Shown here one piece after another: positions 1 through 10,889 of a DNA stretch of 64,000 nucleotides (positions are counted from its first letter, which is position 1; each line of letters opens with the position of its first letter). The translations under genes and the position numbers were made by a program. This DNA comes from Dermanyssus gallinae. Its lineage: Eukaryota; Arthropoda; Arachnida; Mesostigmata; Dermanyssidae. The DNA is taken from positions 466,696-530,695 of the forward strand of contig QVRM01002436.1 of NCBI GenBank assembly GCA_003439945.1. The letters are read 5' to 3'. The notes below the pieces were generated by a model. That model did not search any database. It was not told the DNA's origin and saw nothing but the letters and a program-made list of their open reading frames with translations.

Positions 1-348
1 AATATTAAATTTGTTTGTTTACATGCAAATGGAACGGACGTGCTATAGGGAAGCTTTTGTGCGTGAAGGCGACTTACATGAAAACCAAATAGATCAAAGG
101 CATAATCGAATACAGGTAACAGCTTTTTAACGAACGCAAGCCCTTTTCTTGGCCCTACGTCTCAACTGCCTATTTCGAGGTGCAGACTGTTTGCTGGCTT
201 CTGGACTCGTTGAACGTTTTATCGACAGCGTGTAGAGCAAGGTTCATGCCTACAAGCCCTAGCGCCCGTTCTTTGAGCTGGTCTAAGGTTACCTGATGCG
301 ATTGTCCTCTCGAGGATAGCTCTGGCGGCTTCCTTCACTGGTCTAAAG
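1..348. other. unassigned sequence
   Basis: No RNA gene, repeat or conserved protein motif recognised. A short open stretch on the minus strand (about 60-340) has no motif I know, so I do not call it a gene. Confidence 0.5.
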
Positions 349-526
349 ATTTCGGGCTGACCCTCAATCAAGATTTAACGTCCACGGTACTGTTTTTCAC
401 ATTGCTTCATAGACGGACCCCCATAAATACAAATGTGGGGCAACCGTAGGGTTCGAACCCGCGCACTTATGTGTCTCCTCCGGTTGCGAGGCGCAGACTT
501 AAGCCACCACGCCACCGGACTCGACT
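349..526 (-). repeat. tRNA-derived SINE, family S1, copy 1
   Basis: Read on the minus strand, an A box TGGCGTGGTGG (504-514) is followed by a B box GGGTTCGAACCC (449-460), the internal RNA polymerase III promoter layout of a tRNA. A non-tRNA body follows, down to about 349. The same head and body recur at 62,189-62,368, and a shorter copy lies at 43,608-43,727, so this is a dispersed family and not a functional tRNA gene. The putative anticodon stem (CTCCG/CGGAG) has an oversized loop, which also argues against a working tRNA. Confidence 0.75.
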
Positions 527-639
527 CCCTTCACATGGTCTGTGCAACGGGCTAAAACCCTTCTCGCTTCGGTCGCTCTTACGGATCTAGAAGCTTGATT
601 GAAAACAAGCCGCCGTAGAGCAGTTGCCCTGTGCGACTG

Positions 640-1410
640 CGAGAGTAGTCGGCAACTTTGTATGAGCAGAGGGTCGAAAACCCCACTGCGGGATGCGCCA
701 CGAACACCGATATGGCCAGGCTGCCCACCATACTTTTTGCACCATACCTTGTGCCCGGATCGGGACTCTGCAAGAGGACGCGTCGGTGTCGATCGCGATC
801 GGACTCCGTCTGGCGACAGACCTTGAGTACTCTCATACCTACGTCTGTGGAGACGTCGTCTTCCCCAGACGGACGCCACGTCCTGTATTGTCAGCGCAGG
901 TTGGCGAGCAACACACTAAACCTCAAATAAAACCTTCAGAAAACCTTCAGTGGCCTACCGTGTGTCCTGGCACCCGTCGGACTTGAAAGGGAGAGCGCGG
1001 GAAAAGCCCTGACGGTCTGAACTTAACCCCGTTCGAGAGCAGATGCATGCTGGTCTGGGACGCGACAGTTACTGACTCATTAGCCTCTTAATGGCCAGTG
1101 CTGGCGCGGCCCGTACCGGTCATGCTTCGGCTCTCACCGAGGCAGGCAAGGTTAGAAGGTCCCACAACATCGGGTACCCGTATGGGTTTTACCCACTAGC
1201 CCTCGAGACCTTTGGCGGGCCGGGCGCGTCCACTTGCAGTTTGCTACAAAAGGTCGAAGAAACGGCTGATTCTAGCCACCGAATATAAGCGAACGGGATT
1301 TCCTCAGATAGCTCTTGTCGCTAGATGTGCAATGAAGCAACTGCATCTTGAGGCCTGCCAAGCCCGCACCGACAGCATTGGCTACCTCGATATCGTCGTA
1401 CTGGGGTGAC
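640..1410 (+). pseudogene. family A non-LTR retrotransposon, C-terminal remnant
   Basis: Degraded 3' coding part of a non-LTR retrotransposon carrying a restriction-enzyme-like endonuclease (REL-endo). Pieces in shifting frames align with the better copy at 46,953-48,604: a GLRL block near 800-830, then SPDGL near 1,005-1,020 and VWDATVTDS near 1,050-1,080, which correspond to the PD...D endonuclease core. An LALETFGGPG block follows near 1,197-1,225. There is a stop right after the VWDATV block and several frame changes, so it cannot encode a working protein. The 5' limit is uncertain. Clade is unresolved; R2, R4, NeSL and related clades all carry this type of endonuclease. Confidence 0.7.
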
Positions 1411-1969
1411 AGGTAAAGCAATGCGAGGTTGAATTTACCTGAGATTCACCGTTAACCAGCTTACGGTTAATGTACCTCGATACACACATTGTTTGTGGGG
1501 CAACTGCGCTAGCAATTGCACAGCAGTACTTTGCAAGCGCTATTAGCATCGTGCCGCTTCCGGAGCGGTTCAAGGTCTCATTGCAAAGCCGCAAACCCTG
1601 TCATCGGAGATTTCTTCTCTAAGTCAAGTATGAGGCAGGCAAAGCTCCCAACCATTGCTGATAACTTACGCCGGTTGGCAAGAAGGAGATTTTGCAAATA
1701 TGGCCAGAATTTATATAAAGCTAAATTTTTATACGACGGAATCTGCCCTAGAAGCCCTACGTTTCTAAACTACACGCACTCCAACTTGCCGTCCGGCTAG
1801 TCAACCACGCATAGGCACGGCCAACGTTGATTGGATGACACCCTTCAAATGGAGGGCCTTCATAAGTAATACGCGATTTTTACGCAGCGTAAGCTTAATC
1901 AAATCTGTATTTACGATTCCCGTCTGTAGTGACTGTCACTTCCGTGTCTAATGCTAAAATGGGTATGCT
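1411..1969. other. unassigned AT-rich sequence
   Basis: No gene or repeat motif recognised between the two family A remnants. Confidence 0.4.
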
Positions 1970-1998
1970 TATATATATATTTTTTTTATACGATAAGT
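1970..1998. repeat. short (TA)n tract followed by a T-run
   Basis: A short TA run followed by a run of T directly abuts the 3' end (minus-strand sense) of the family A copy at 1,999-3,085. The same arrangement is found at 26,149-26,185. Confidence 0.8.
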
Positions 1999-3085
1999 TT
2001 ATTTAATGTTTCATGTGTTAATAGTCAAATAATAGTTGTCACTGCTACGGCATTTCTGACAGTCCTTCCCCGGCGATAGAAGCGACCCCACTACCGCCAC
2101 TGCGTTACCACGTTGAACTTCTATGGAGATACGCTGCACCAGGTACTCCCCGGCTCGCGCATCCTTTGTCACAGCAGTTACCCTCTTTCCAAGCTCCTTG
2201 AGGAACTTGACGGTCGCCTCACCCATTGGCCCTAGCGTTTCCCACAGCGATCGGCTGAATTACGTATTGCGGCGAGAGCTCCCTGTACATTCGACAATTT
2301 GCGACTTATAGCAAGACGTGCGCTCGCGCCAGCTTCCCGACTTGTGCGCGCAATGTAACTGTTGGCGAGTGTGCATGAAACCGTGGCGCCCCACACTAGC
2401 GGACGACCCCGTTTCCATGGTGCTAGGGTTTTTCCATCCAGGCGTAGAAGGCTGTTGGCGCACATACCGAGGGGCTCTTTCATTGAAGGAATCTGGGCGC
2501 TCTGCAGAGCACGGTGTACGACATCGTTGATAGCGAAATGTCTTGAATGGCGACCGGCACTGAACCGGCAGGACAGCGCATGTTCCGCTGTAGCGGTAAC
2601 TTTGGACCGACACAGATTGCAGACGTGATCTGCGCAGACAGCCTCCCCAAGCCGCAGACCCGAGACGACGCGGAGTGTGTTATTGTCCAGCATCGTCCTC
2701 AGTTGCGGCGAAGGGAGGGCCTGCAGCCACTTTCCGCTCATTGGATCAAAACAGGCCTTCAGGCGAGCTTTTCCTTTTAAGTCTAGGGTTTGTGCTAGAA
2801 GCGCGTCTTGCCTCTTCTTTACCACTAAGTGATCCAGTGCTCCCTGAGTTTTTCGCTCGCGGGGCTCTCCCCAGCAAACTCGAAACTCCTCCAGGGCCTC
2901 ATCGGAGGCCCTGGCCAGGTGAACTGGAGTTTCTTCAACTCCAATCGAAAGTATTAAATTCTTAAATGTTGTCAAGGATCTCAAATAGCACGATAATGAT
3001 AAATCCCTAGCACGGCGAATTCCTAAGACCCCCGCTATCACATCCTCGACTGGAGAGCCTGAGAGGACAAACTCGCAAACACCAT
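1999..3085 (-). pseudogene. family A REL-endo retrotransposon, 5'-truncated copy
   Basis: A minus-strand frame from 3,041 to 2,232 (269 aa) continues after a frameshift near 2,230 to about 2,011. In order it shows a LGIRRARDLS block, WLQALPSPQL, GLRLGEAVC, a CCHC zinc-knuckle (CNLC...HALSC) and the endonuclease region. The endonuclease is mutated: the expected RPDG reads RLDG and the expected VWDATV reads VWGATV, so both acidic positions of the PD...D core are lost. The tail GEATVKFLKELGKR...IEVQRGNA matches other copies. The reverse transcriptase is absent. The 3' end abuts (TA)n. Its closest relative in the window is the copy at 26,186-26,904. Confidence 0.8.
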
Positions 3086-4149
3086 CATGTTAAATGGTCA
3101 ATCAGATATAAGGCACTGGCTTACTTCATCCGTTCAACCACAAGTAACAGCTCACACTGACGCCACTTCGACACATTCTTCAAATCGCTTCTCCGTCACC
3201 AACGCACACTCTCAAGCAAACCCGCCAGGAAATAGCTTTCCAACATACGTATCAAAGGCCTTATTGTATGCTTATATTGTTTGTTGCTAGATATTTGATT
3301 AGGAGTCAGTGTAGCAAAGAGCAGTAATGCAATGAGGATTTAGCAGAGAAGTTTCGTTGCACTTCGCTGATAATGTCGAACGCGTCTATATTATTACTTG
3401 CGTGGTACGTGGATTTTCCATTATTACTTTTGGCACCTTAAATATAGAAAAAGACGTTGCATTTCTTTCATCTTACAGGTCATTATTCATAATCACAGCG
3501 GCTTTGTTAGCTTATCGGTATCTAGCTTATTACCACCATTTAGGATGAGTCGTATATGTTATACATTTATTTTTACACACACATCACAATGGGCCAGCTA
3601 AGCCAATGCGCCTAGTAAGGCGCGCATTGGCTCGTATATGTGAATGTACAAGTACAAAATAACATGTACAGATGCGAATCGATATGTACTCCACGCGTAT
3701 GACCCAGGAAACTAACTTCAATAAGAAAAGTGCATTTGGGCGAGTCTACTCGCCACTCGCTATGGCCCAGCATTATCTGTCAGTGTAATCTTGTTTGCTA
3801 GTTTTGAGAATGTTTAAAACGTCCGATCTACTTACCGGTGGCTAATACCACATGTATGGCTAAACACAATTACTGTCACTAACACTCTCTCAGGATCTCT
3901 TAGGAATCAGGCAAGATGCCCCCACACAAGAAGTGCACAATAGAGTTCTTAAGCGAAATGGCACGCAAATGAATGTGTGCTCTTCTTACCAACCGATTTG
4001 TTGAGCAAAAATATGTGCTGTTAGGAACGTATGCATAAAACTCAGTGATAACTTTGGTATATTGTGTATGGCCGTGCAACGGAGGGGAGCGGAGAGATCC
4101 AGCCCGTCACAACATGCGACGCTGTAGACAAACGATACCACAATAAAGT
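3086..4149. other. unassigned sequence with one hairpin
   Basis: No gene recognised. A hairpin with 11-bp perfect arms lies at 3,601-3,611 and 3,622-3,632. Confidence 0.4.
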
Positions 4150-4261
4150 TACGCTTACCATATTCTGGAATATTCAATATGAAATGCAGCTTATACAAAA
4201 GGGCCGCCGATAGAGCCATTGATAGTCGCTTATGTACACATGTTACGTCTACGAATATATA
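4150..4261. repeat. direct repeat flanking a Tc3-like element (left copy)
   Basis: About 110 bp resemble 5,905-6,007 in the same orientation. Shared blocks include GCTTACCAT, the stretch around ATACAGCTTA, TTGATAGTCGC and CTACGAATATATA. The Tc3-like element starts exactly where the left copy ends, so the right copy may preserve an empty-site-like version. Confidence 0.55.
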
Positions 4262-5810
4262 CAGTCGGCGGAAAAGATACGGCCCCCCACATTTTTGCCA
4301 CATTACACACATTTATTTGAACCAATCTGGTTAAGACTACAGTGATACAGGCTCATAGAGTAACAGCGGAGACTTGCATCGACATTTGGGGTCTCGGATT
4401 ATTTTGAAACACGAGATCTCCACGTTTGGTACAGCTAACACCACAAACAAATGATACAGGCACTACCAAGATGCATGTCTTAGCGAGTGAACTGAACGGA
4501 TTAACGACGTTTGGGCTCATTTCACGACTCGACGGAAATAAAGGCAGACACATCGAGTGCACCCAGCAACTATACTGAACATTCAGTGAACTTCCCGTTA
4601 AATCGGATAATCTCGGATAAAATGCGGTTTGGTGGTTTTAAACAAGTTTCGGATGACGTCCTGCGGGAGCTTGCCCCAAGCTTTTACAATTGCTTCCTTT
4701 AGTTCTACCTGGTTCGATAATCGTTTTTCGTCGGTGTAACGCCTTTCGGGCGAGCCAGTCCCACACACTCTTGATGATATTAATATTAGGTGAGACTGCA
4801 GGCCAGCGTAGGACCTCAATGTGATGTTGTTGTGCCCTCCCTCCCCCCCCCCCCCCCCTCATCAGCTTAAATAGCGCCGATTGCTTTTCTAGTAGAACCC
4901 TATAGCGCGTCGTATTGACACGACTGTATAATAACACAATCGACTGTGTGCGACAAAATGTTTGTTTCTTCCTTGCGCACATCGAGGAAATAATAGTTAC
5001 ATTTTCCTAACTGTTATTTCCACGAGCACAACACACAAGAAATCGATTCCGGTCCATCAAGTTGATTTTTTCTCATCCGAAAATGGCACTCGGTGTCACT
5101 CAGTGGTCCACGACATCGTATCATGGGCAAAGTCTAGACGAGCTTTCTGGTGCTGAGCGATCAATGGTAGTTTTCTGTTATGTTTTTTTCTCGTGAACCA
5201 AGGTGTCTTTTTGAGGAGCTTCTGCTGCACATTTTGCACGTTCGTGTGCACATCGGCCGCCGCCGCGATTGCCCGTACCGAGAGAGTAGAGTGTGACGCT
5301 TTCTTCAGAATTGCGCGCTTGCTTCGTTCCGAAATGGCATTTGGACGCCCGGAACTCTTTTTTTGCGGCGTAGTTTTCACATAAATTCACAGAGCTGTTC
5401 ACTACTTGGGGACGACGCCCCAATCAACGGGAAATTTCGCGATTAGGAAGGCTCCTAGGTAGGGGGACGTTCTTATAAGCTTTGATTTAGGCCTTTTCGT
5501 CACTTGTGAGGCCCATCGTTTCAACACAGAAAAACTTCAGGAGGCTTACCTTTGTTTCCGTCGAGCCGCGAAATGAGCTCAAACGTCATTATTCCGCTCA
5601 ACTCACTTGCTAAGACATGTATCTTGCTAGTGGCTGTATCATTTTTTCACGGTGCAGCTGTGTCAAATGTGGAGATCTCGTGTTTCAAAGTCATCCGAGA
5701 CCCCAAATGTCGATGCAAGTCTCCGCTGTTACTTTATGAGCATGTACTACTGTAGTCCTAACACAATTGGTTATATTAAATGCGTGTAATGTAAACATCA
5801 AACAAAAAAC
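4262..5810 (-). mobile_element. Tc3-like DNA transposon with long TIRs, copy 1
   Basis: DNA transposon of the Tc1/mariner superfamily. The left end follows TA at 4,260-4,261. Terminal inverted repeats of roughly 240 bp lie at about 4,300-4,545 and 5,548-5,790 and match each other well, for example GCGGAGACTTGCATCGACAT. The outermost bases of the right end have diverged, so that boundary is approximate. Long TIRs are typical of Tc3-type elements. The transposase inside is broken. A relative lies at 50,596-53,212. Confidence 0.8.
4600..5400 (-). pseudogene. Tc3-like transposase, broken
   Basis: On the minus strand the N-terminal part (about 5,380-5,100) has an HTH-like segment (SGRPNAIS, VRAIAAAADVHTNV) and ends near SWTTE. 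The C-terminal part (about 4,830-4,640) has HHIEVLRWPAVSPN and VWDWLARK, equivalent to the WPA.SPDLNPIE block that carries the last catalytic acid of Tc1/Tc3 transposases. Here the expected D reads N and the expected E reads K. A C-run at about 4,843-4,858 sits where the relative at 51 kb encodes the second catalytic aspartate (HDNAPIHT), so that motif is missing. Two of the three catalytic positions are changed and one is lost. Confidence 0.75.
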
Positions 5811-5904
5811 GTTTGTTTAAAAAAAGGCGATAGAGAGAAAGAGAGAGATGTATCAATCAACTCTAATAATGAGGATTCGACCATCTAGTAAACAAATCGA
5901 GCTT

Positions 5905-6007
5905 ACCATGGTTGTTACCAATGTTCGTGAATATGGAATACAGCTTAGCAACAGGGCTGCCGGTCAAACCAATGATAGTCGCCTATGTGCACATCTACGA
6001 ATATATA
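5905..6007. repeat. direct repeat flanking a Tc3-like element (right copy)
   Basis: Partner of 4,150-4,261. Sequence continues past the CGAATATATA block into unrelated DNA instead of a transposon end. Confidence 0.5.
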
Positions 6008-8654
6008 TGTCATCCTATTATCATTATAAATATTCCTCGCCCGTAATACCAGTCGCCCGTAATAATAACGTGCCGATTTTAATTGTAGTTTGGCTTTATT
6101 CTTATCCTTATAAGAAAAACGACACGATTGGTAGATGCGTTTAGTTACCGATAAATTATACCATTGGTAGGCTTGTAGCTACAATTTGTCTTATAGTGTT
6201 TCTATACTCAATGCTGGCGGTTAAGCGTTATTATTAGTAATACTGCTGTATTAGATGCAATATCTGTGACGTAAATAATGCGTGGTTGTTCTGCAGATAA
6301 CTGTTAAACATATTGACCAAAATTGCCTGACGACAAATTGTGACCAAGTTTGTATTTTATATATATATCTATATATAAAATACAAACTTCCTTAACCCAG
6401 ACAAGTTGTATACATGTTTACGTTGAGTCCTGGATGAGTGTGAGCACATACTGTTCAGTAGATGGTTTGTCGAACCTAGTCCCATGGTTGTGGAATGTCT
6501 TCTTTGTTAGAGGTTCTGAGATTATGTGTGAGGCATCCTGTATACCCTGACGTTTCCATTCGCTCTCATGATGCCGTGATAAGTCGAACGTCGGATTATA
6601 TAATTGTCCCCGCAGATGCAAAAGCATGGACCGAGTTTCAGTGCCCTTGCTGTAAGCAATGTAGCTGTCTATCGTAGCTGTTCCATATAGCGTCCAGCGT
6701 ATCGGGCTGAGACCTGACTGATTATACAACGTATACATATGAGTGGCTTAGAAGCCTATCGAGAGCGTTTCTTGCCTATATTCTCTGTGCATGTGAAACT
6801 ATAATACAGTCTGTCGATAGTAGCCCGCCTCAGTTTCGGCGTGAAAGATAATTGTCGGATGGGCCTCGTTGAGGACAACGGCAACGACAATACGACGAGA
6901 AGTCTCGAAACGCACGTACAGATGAACCTCGAAGTTTGAGAGGTTTCGTTTGTCGTGCGTTATAGAAGAGGAGAGAAAGAAGTCGCTGTGGACGGTCTAG
7001 GGGTCTGTTTTCCTGCTAGCCTCCTCTCTCTGGTACTAGCGTGGACCCGCAATCATCTTGATTTTCTCTCCATGCCCCACTCTCTCTCTGTGTTTATGTG
7101 GCTTGATCGAGATCCTCCTCCTGCTCCTCACCACTCCAGGCCAGAACGCGTTTTCCGCGTACCCCAACGAATCCTGGTTGGAGGCGATCTTTTTTACCTC
7201 GCACTCCTGCAAAACGCAAAGTAGCCAAATGTTGCCATGTCGTTACATCATCAACTCGTCGTGATGTGAGCATGCAAGCGGTGCTGATCACGAGCCCGTC
7301 ATAAGGTTTCCGCCCGCGTTCGGCTTTCTGGTCCAAGCTAAAACTGCCCAAATGGACATCACCGCCGATTCTATATCCTCTGTCCAGAATATTAGCAGAA
7401 ACGGCAAGCAGACGACAGACAAATCAATCTTTACGCATTCGAGACTTCGAAATCTCGACCGGGGTTAATGTCGGCATAATAAGTTTTCGTTTTTTCGACA
7501 CAAATGTTTTTTTTTAACATTGGAAATCCGCCACTTTTGGCTTGGCGGTAAGAAACTAATCTTGCCCCTCATGCTCAACATCATCTTTATTGGTTTACGT
7601 ATTGTCTAATGACAGCATATTCATATAATTTAATTTAACTATATTACTTTCCAGTTTGCTTTCACCGCGTCTTTTTAGGTACATCCAACTAGATCAGTAA
7701 TAAAGAAGATACATAATGTATTATTCAATTTCAGGGTTAGTTGCATCAGTTAACTAGATAAAACTAGCATAACCATCCATGAACATGATAAATATGGACC
7801 TACCGACAAAGCCTGGTGCAGGTCCTCCCATTGATCTCTTGGCGCCTTCGTACAGGCCTTGATTAAGGAGGTGTCGGTTAGATGTCAAAGGAACTAGCAA
7901 TCTTGACAAGCGGTTCCACCACTCGGTCTGGAAACCATAACCATTCAGTTAGTGTCTAAGTATGAATCCCATGCTCACTTTGTCAAATGTATTTTTACTG
8001 TAAACTGCGCAAGTGTTCATTTCATAAATATATACTATGGTCGCCCTTCAATAGCGTTGTCACTGTATGGCACAGCCAGTTCAGCATGTGAAAAAAACCG
8101 CTAGCTATCCGATGGCTAGTCCCAAAACTAAGCAGGGAATTAAATTATCCACTCGAACAGGTAGATTTCAGAAAGAGAAGCCGTTTTCTATGGACAGAAT
8201 ATTGAAGATATCGACCCGGTAGGCTTAGTGTACGGTAAACAAGCACAGCCAACGCAACAGCATGTCATATATATATATATATATATACGAGTATATCCGC
8301 CATTCTGTGGCGACCATTTATTTTGTGAGTATCGTTCCACTAAAGCAAACGAAGTTCAGCAATTTGTAAAGAGCCGAAAATTAAGGAGCAATAAATCTGC
8401 ATAAAGTAATAAAACCAAATTATTATGTTCTTATGTAGTAGAAATGTTACGAACTGCTTATGGTGATCAAGCAATCTTTCAAAATACTGCGTATACCCAT
8501 CGTTTTTGCGAGAAAAAGTTCAAAGAGTGATTATAGACCTAAACTCTAGTCAAACAACTTTTGGATACTCAATTGAGACAGCGCACCGGTGAACACATTG
8601 TTATTGATTTCAAATTATTTGTTAAGAATTCGATTTCTATATCTCCACAACCGC
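6008..8654. other. unassigned sequence with a palindrome and a (TA)n tract
   Basis: No gene recognised. It contains a perfect 44-bp palindrome at 6,346-6,389 (20-bp arms, 4-base centre) and a (TA)n run at about 8,267-8,288. Short open frames around 6,950-7,350 show no domain. Confidence 0.4.
6346..6389. repeat. perfect palindrome, 20-bp arms
   Basis: Left arm 6,346-6,365 is the exact reverse complement of 6,370-6,389, with a 4-base centre TATC. It begins with AAGTTTGTATTTTATA and could extrude as a cruciform. No element could be assigned. Confidence 0.85.
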
Positions 8655-8905
8655 CTATCTGACGGGGGTGGCTTCGTGCAGCAATTCCCGCGATCATAGA
8701 TAAAATCGTTGGTTCGATCTCCATTGTTGGTTGCATTTTCTTTGACGGACGCTCATTGAGATTAGATCATAAGCATTCATACCAATGAGAGTCACCAGCC
8801 ATGCTACCACTAAGACTCTTGGGAAAATTCAAAATAGCTCAACATGTCCGGCCTTCGGTGTATTAAAGATATGCCTCACGGCAATTTCAAACCAGTGATG
8901 ATCTA
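8655..8905 (+). repeat. tRNA-derived SINE, family S2, copy 1
   Basis: A B-box-like GGTTCGATCTCC (about 8,710-8,722) follows a poorly preserved A-box region. The body matches the better copy at 38,786-39,045, with shared blocks GAGAGTCA, GCCATGCT, CTCAACATGTC and ATGCCTCAC in the same order and spacing. Copies are diverged, suggesting an old family. Confidence 0.65.
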
Positions 8906-9064
8906 GAAATAAAGGCAACAGTCAGTAATCAATTATTCATAAGCCGTGAACCGCGGTGAGTCCGTAAACGGATAGTTTGGTTGGCGGACGGCTAAATGGG
9001 TGTATGCAAATACAAATAGCACGCGCCTAATTGGCGACCAGTTGCGTCTTTCTTTCAGAACAGC

Positions 9065-9190
9065 GTATACTTCTTTTACAGGGACCAGGAACAAAAATGC
9101 ATAACGCACACCCTCTCGTCTGGGTAGTGTGGGACTCTCAAACCCACTAAAAACCTGGTGACCCCCTAACCTACATGACCGGGATACTTG
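9065..9190 (-). repeat. R1-clade retrotransposon 3' UTR fragment
   Basis: The minus strand reads GGTTTTTAGTGGGTTTGAG followed by CCCACACTACC and, further on, GTGTGCG and GCATTTTTG. This matches the 3' untranslated region of the R1-clade element ending at 37,791 and of the short copy ending at 43,536. Confidence 0.6.
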
Positions 9191-9339
9191 TGGTATTACT
9201 TCAGTTGAGAACAGCGTATACTGGAAACATACATATATGACCATAATCATTGCACCACACACGCTTTATGTGATTATAAAGGCATTTTATGTTAAAAGCT
9301 CCTTAAAACGTTGCTTATGCCTAGAGTATCGTCGAACAG

Positions 9340-9555
9340 CGCCCCGAAGTGTGCAATTATGTAGGCGTTCTATTGCACCATGACAACACGCCTGCATACA
9401 CATGCGGCAACTCTCGCAAATTTCTGGATTTCGCGTCAAATATTGTATCCCGCCCACCTTATAGTCCTGATCTTATCTGTTCCGCTCATATCAGAACGTT
9501 TTCTGAGAGGAGAATACTACGCAAGATTTGCGGGCATTACAAACCACCTTAATAA
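9340..9555 (+). pseudogene. mariner transposase fragment (DD34D type)
   Basis: Plus-strand reading gives LLHHDNTPAYTC, then RKFL and RPPYSPDL. This is the block around the second and third catalytic aspartates of mariner transposases (HHDNAPAH...PPYSPDLAPCD). The residue after SPDL is not the expected PCD/PSD, so the last catalytic acid is lost. No terminal inverted repeats were found nearby. Confidence 0.65.
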
Positions 9556-10019
9556 TATATTTTATCTCTAAACCGATAATTTCTCCAATGATAAAGTTTT
9601 ACCGTCAACAGGGCGTTGGACACTTGAAAGCTTCTAAAAGAGGTGGTTTTATGTTTTATTAGCTTAAGTGACACCGTATGCGAGAAGTAAATTTCTGAAT
9701 TTACCCTATGAAATCAGACTGCACTTTCTAGAAGACCTAATATTTGCGAGGCTGACTAAGTAGACGTACGTTTAAACAGCTCTCCTGCCAACTACGCCAA
9801 AAGGCCTGTCGAAGTAATATATCACGCAGTGAATGTTCGTTTAATTGAATCCGCGTGACTATTTTGGGTTTAATACGAATATTGCGCAAGCACAATATCT
9901 AACGACTTCAGACTGCAGAATAATATAATACTATAGAAGGAGTTGTTTGTTTGAAAGCAGGTGAGATAGCTTAAGCTGTTTCAGCCCTGGTCTCGGCAGA
10001 TGATTGCAAAACAAAAAAA
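9556..10019. other. unassigned AT-rich sequence
   Basis: No gene, repeat or RNA motif recognised. Confidence 0.4.
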
Positions 10020-10626
10020 GAGAACAACCCGCAGTAAATTTGACGTGACAGTTATAACGTGTTTCGTCTCAGGCATTAGAGCTCACCACGCACGATCCTG
10101 CGCCCTCAGTGAGGGTCGTCGACCACGTCACACGGCTATTAATAACAATTCAGCAAGGGCCCTGAGGACGGCAGGTTACTCAAGCGCTGGAACCCACTGA
10201 ACTAACCAGGAAAGACGGCAAGAGTCTCGAGGAAGGGATGACTCTCATCCCCTTTGAACGAGGCCAGACCCTTGTATGGGACGCCACCGTAACTGGTTCA
10301 CTTTCTGTCTCAATGGTCGGTTTCGGTTCACTTAAAGCTGGTCACGACGCATCGCAACCCTAGCAGAGAACAACAAGATAAACAAATATGCCGAACTTAC
10401 AAGAGCCCATAATTTCAACTGTGTGGTCTTCGAGACCTTGGGACCATCAGCCCCCCCAACTGAGAAACTACTTACTAAATTGGGCAAACGTTTGAAGATA
10501 CTACGACTGGGGACAAGGGAAGCAGCACAATTCTTACGCCTGAGACTTTCCATTGACGTCCAACAGAGCAACGCTATCTCAATTCTGGGATCGCTTGCCG
10601 AATGGTGCAGACTAGGATTGTTCTAG
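10020..10626 (+). pseudogene. family A REL-endo retrotransposon, C-terminal remnant
   Basis: Plus-strand fragments in three frames match family A in order. They are GRRPRHTAINN (after the zinc knuckle), then GMTLIPFERGQTLVWDATVTGS (endonuclease core with the WD aspartate), then VFETLGPSAPPTEKLLTKLG and LRLSIDVQQSNAISILGSL, ending at a stop at 10,624-10,626. A tail with GAATAAAACC and an A-run follows to about 10,707. Stops around 10,197 and 10,362 break the frame. Confidence 0.75.
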
Positions 10627-10704
10627 GCTGAAGGTGAGCACGTTCACTTCAACAAAACTGTAATATGAATTGATGAATAAAACCTACAACTAAACAAGTA
10701 AAAA

Positions 10705-10800
10705 AATGTGTTGTTTTTGTTGTGGTTGTCGTTGCTGTTACTGTTGTTGTTGTTGCTGACACTGATGTTGTTGTTGTTGTGTTGCACCTGTCGCTGTAGG
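10705..10800. repeat. (TTG)n-type trinucleotide-rich tract
   Basis: Irregular repeats of TTG/TGT dominate here. Translations of either strand are low-complexity and I do not regard them as genes. Confidence 0.8.
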
Positions 10801-10825
10801 GTTTTTTGTTGTTGCGGTCATCGTC

Positions 10826-10889
10826 GGCCAAACTTGATGCCAAGTTTGGCCAACTTGATGCCAAGTTTGGCCAACTTGATGCCAAGTTT
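10826..10889. repeat. three tandem 21-bp units, hairpin-forming
   Basis: The unit AACTTGATGCCAAGTTTGGCC occurs three times; the last is incomplete. Each unit is itself an inverted repeat (CCAAACTTG/CAAGTTTGG around ATGC in the first), so it can fold into consecutive short hairpins. Confidence 0.8.

Noticed and set aside
349..526. Functional tRNA gene
   Set aside because: Although A and B boxes are present, the cloverleaf is poor and a conserved non-tRNA body is attached in other copies, which indicates a SINE.
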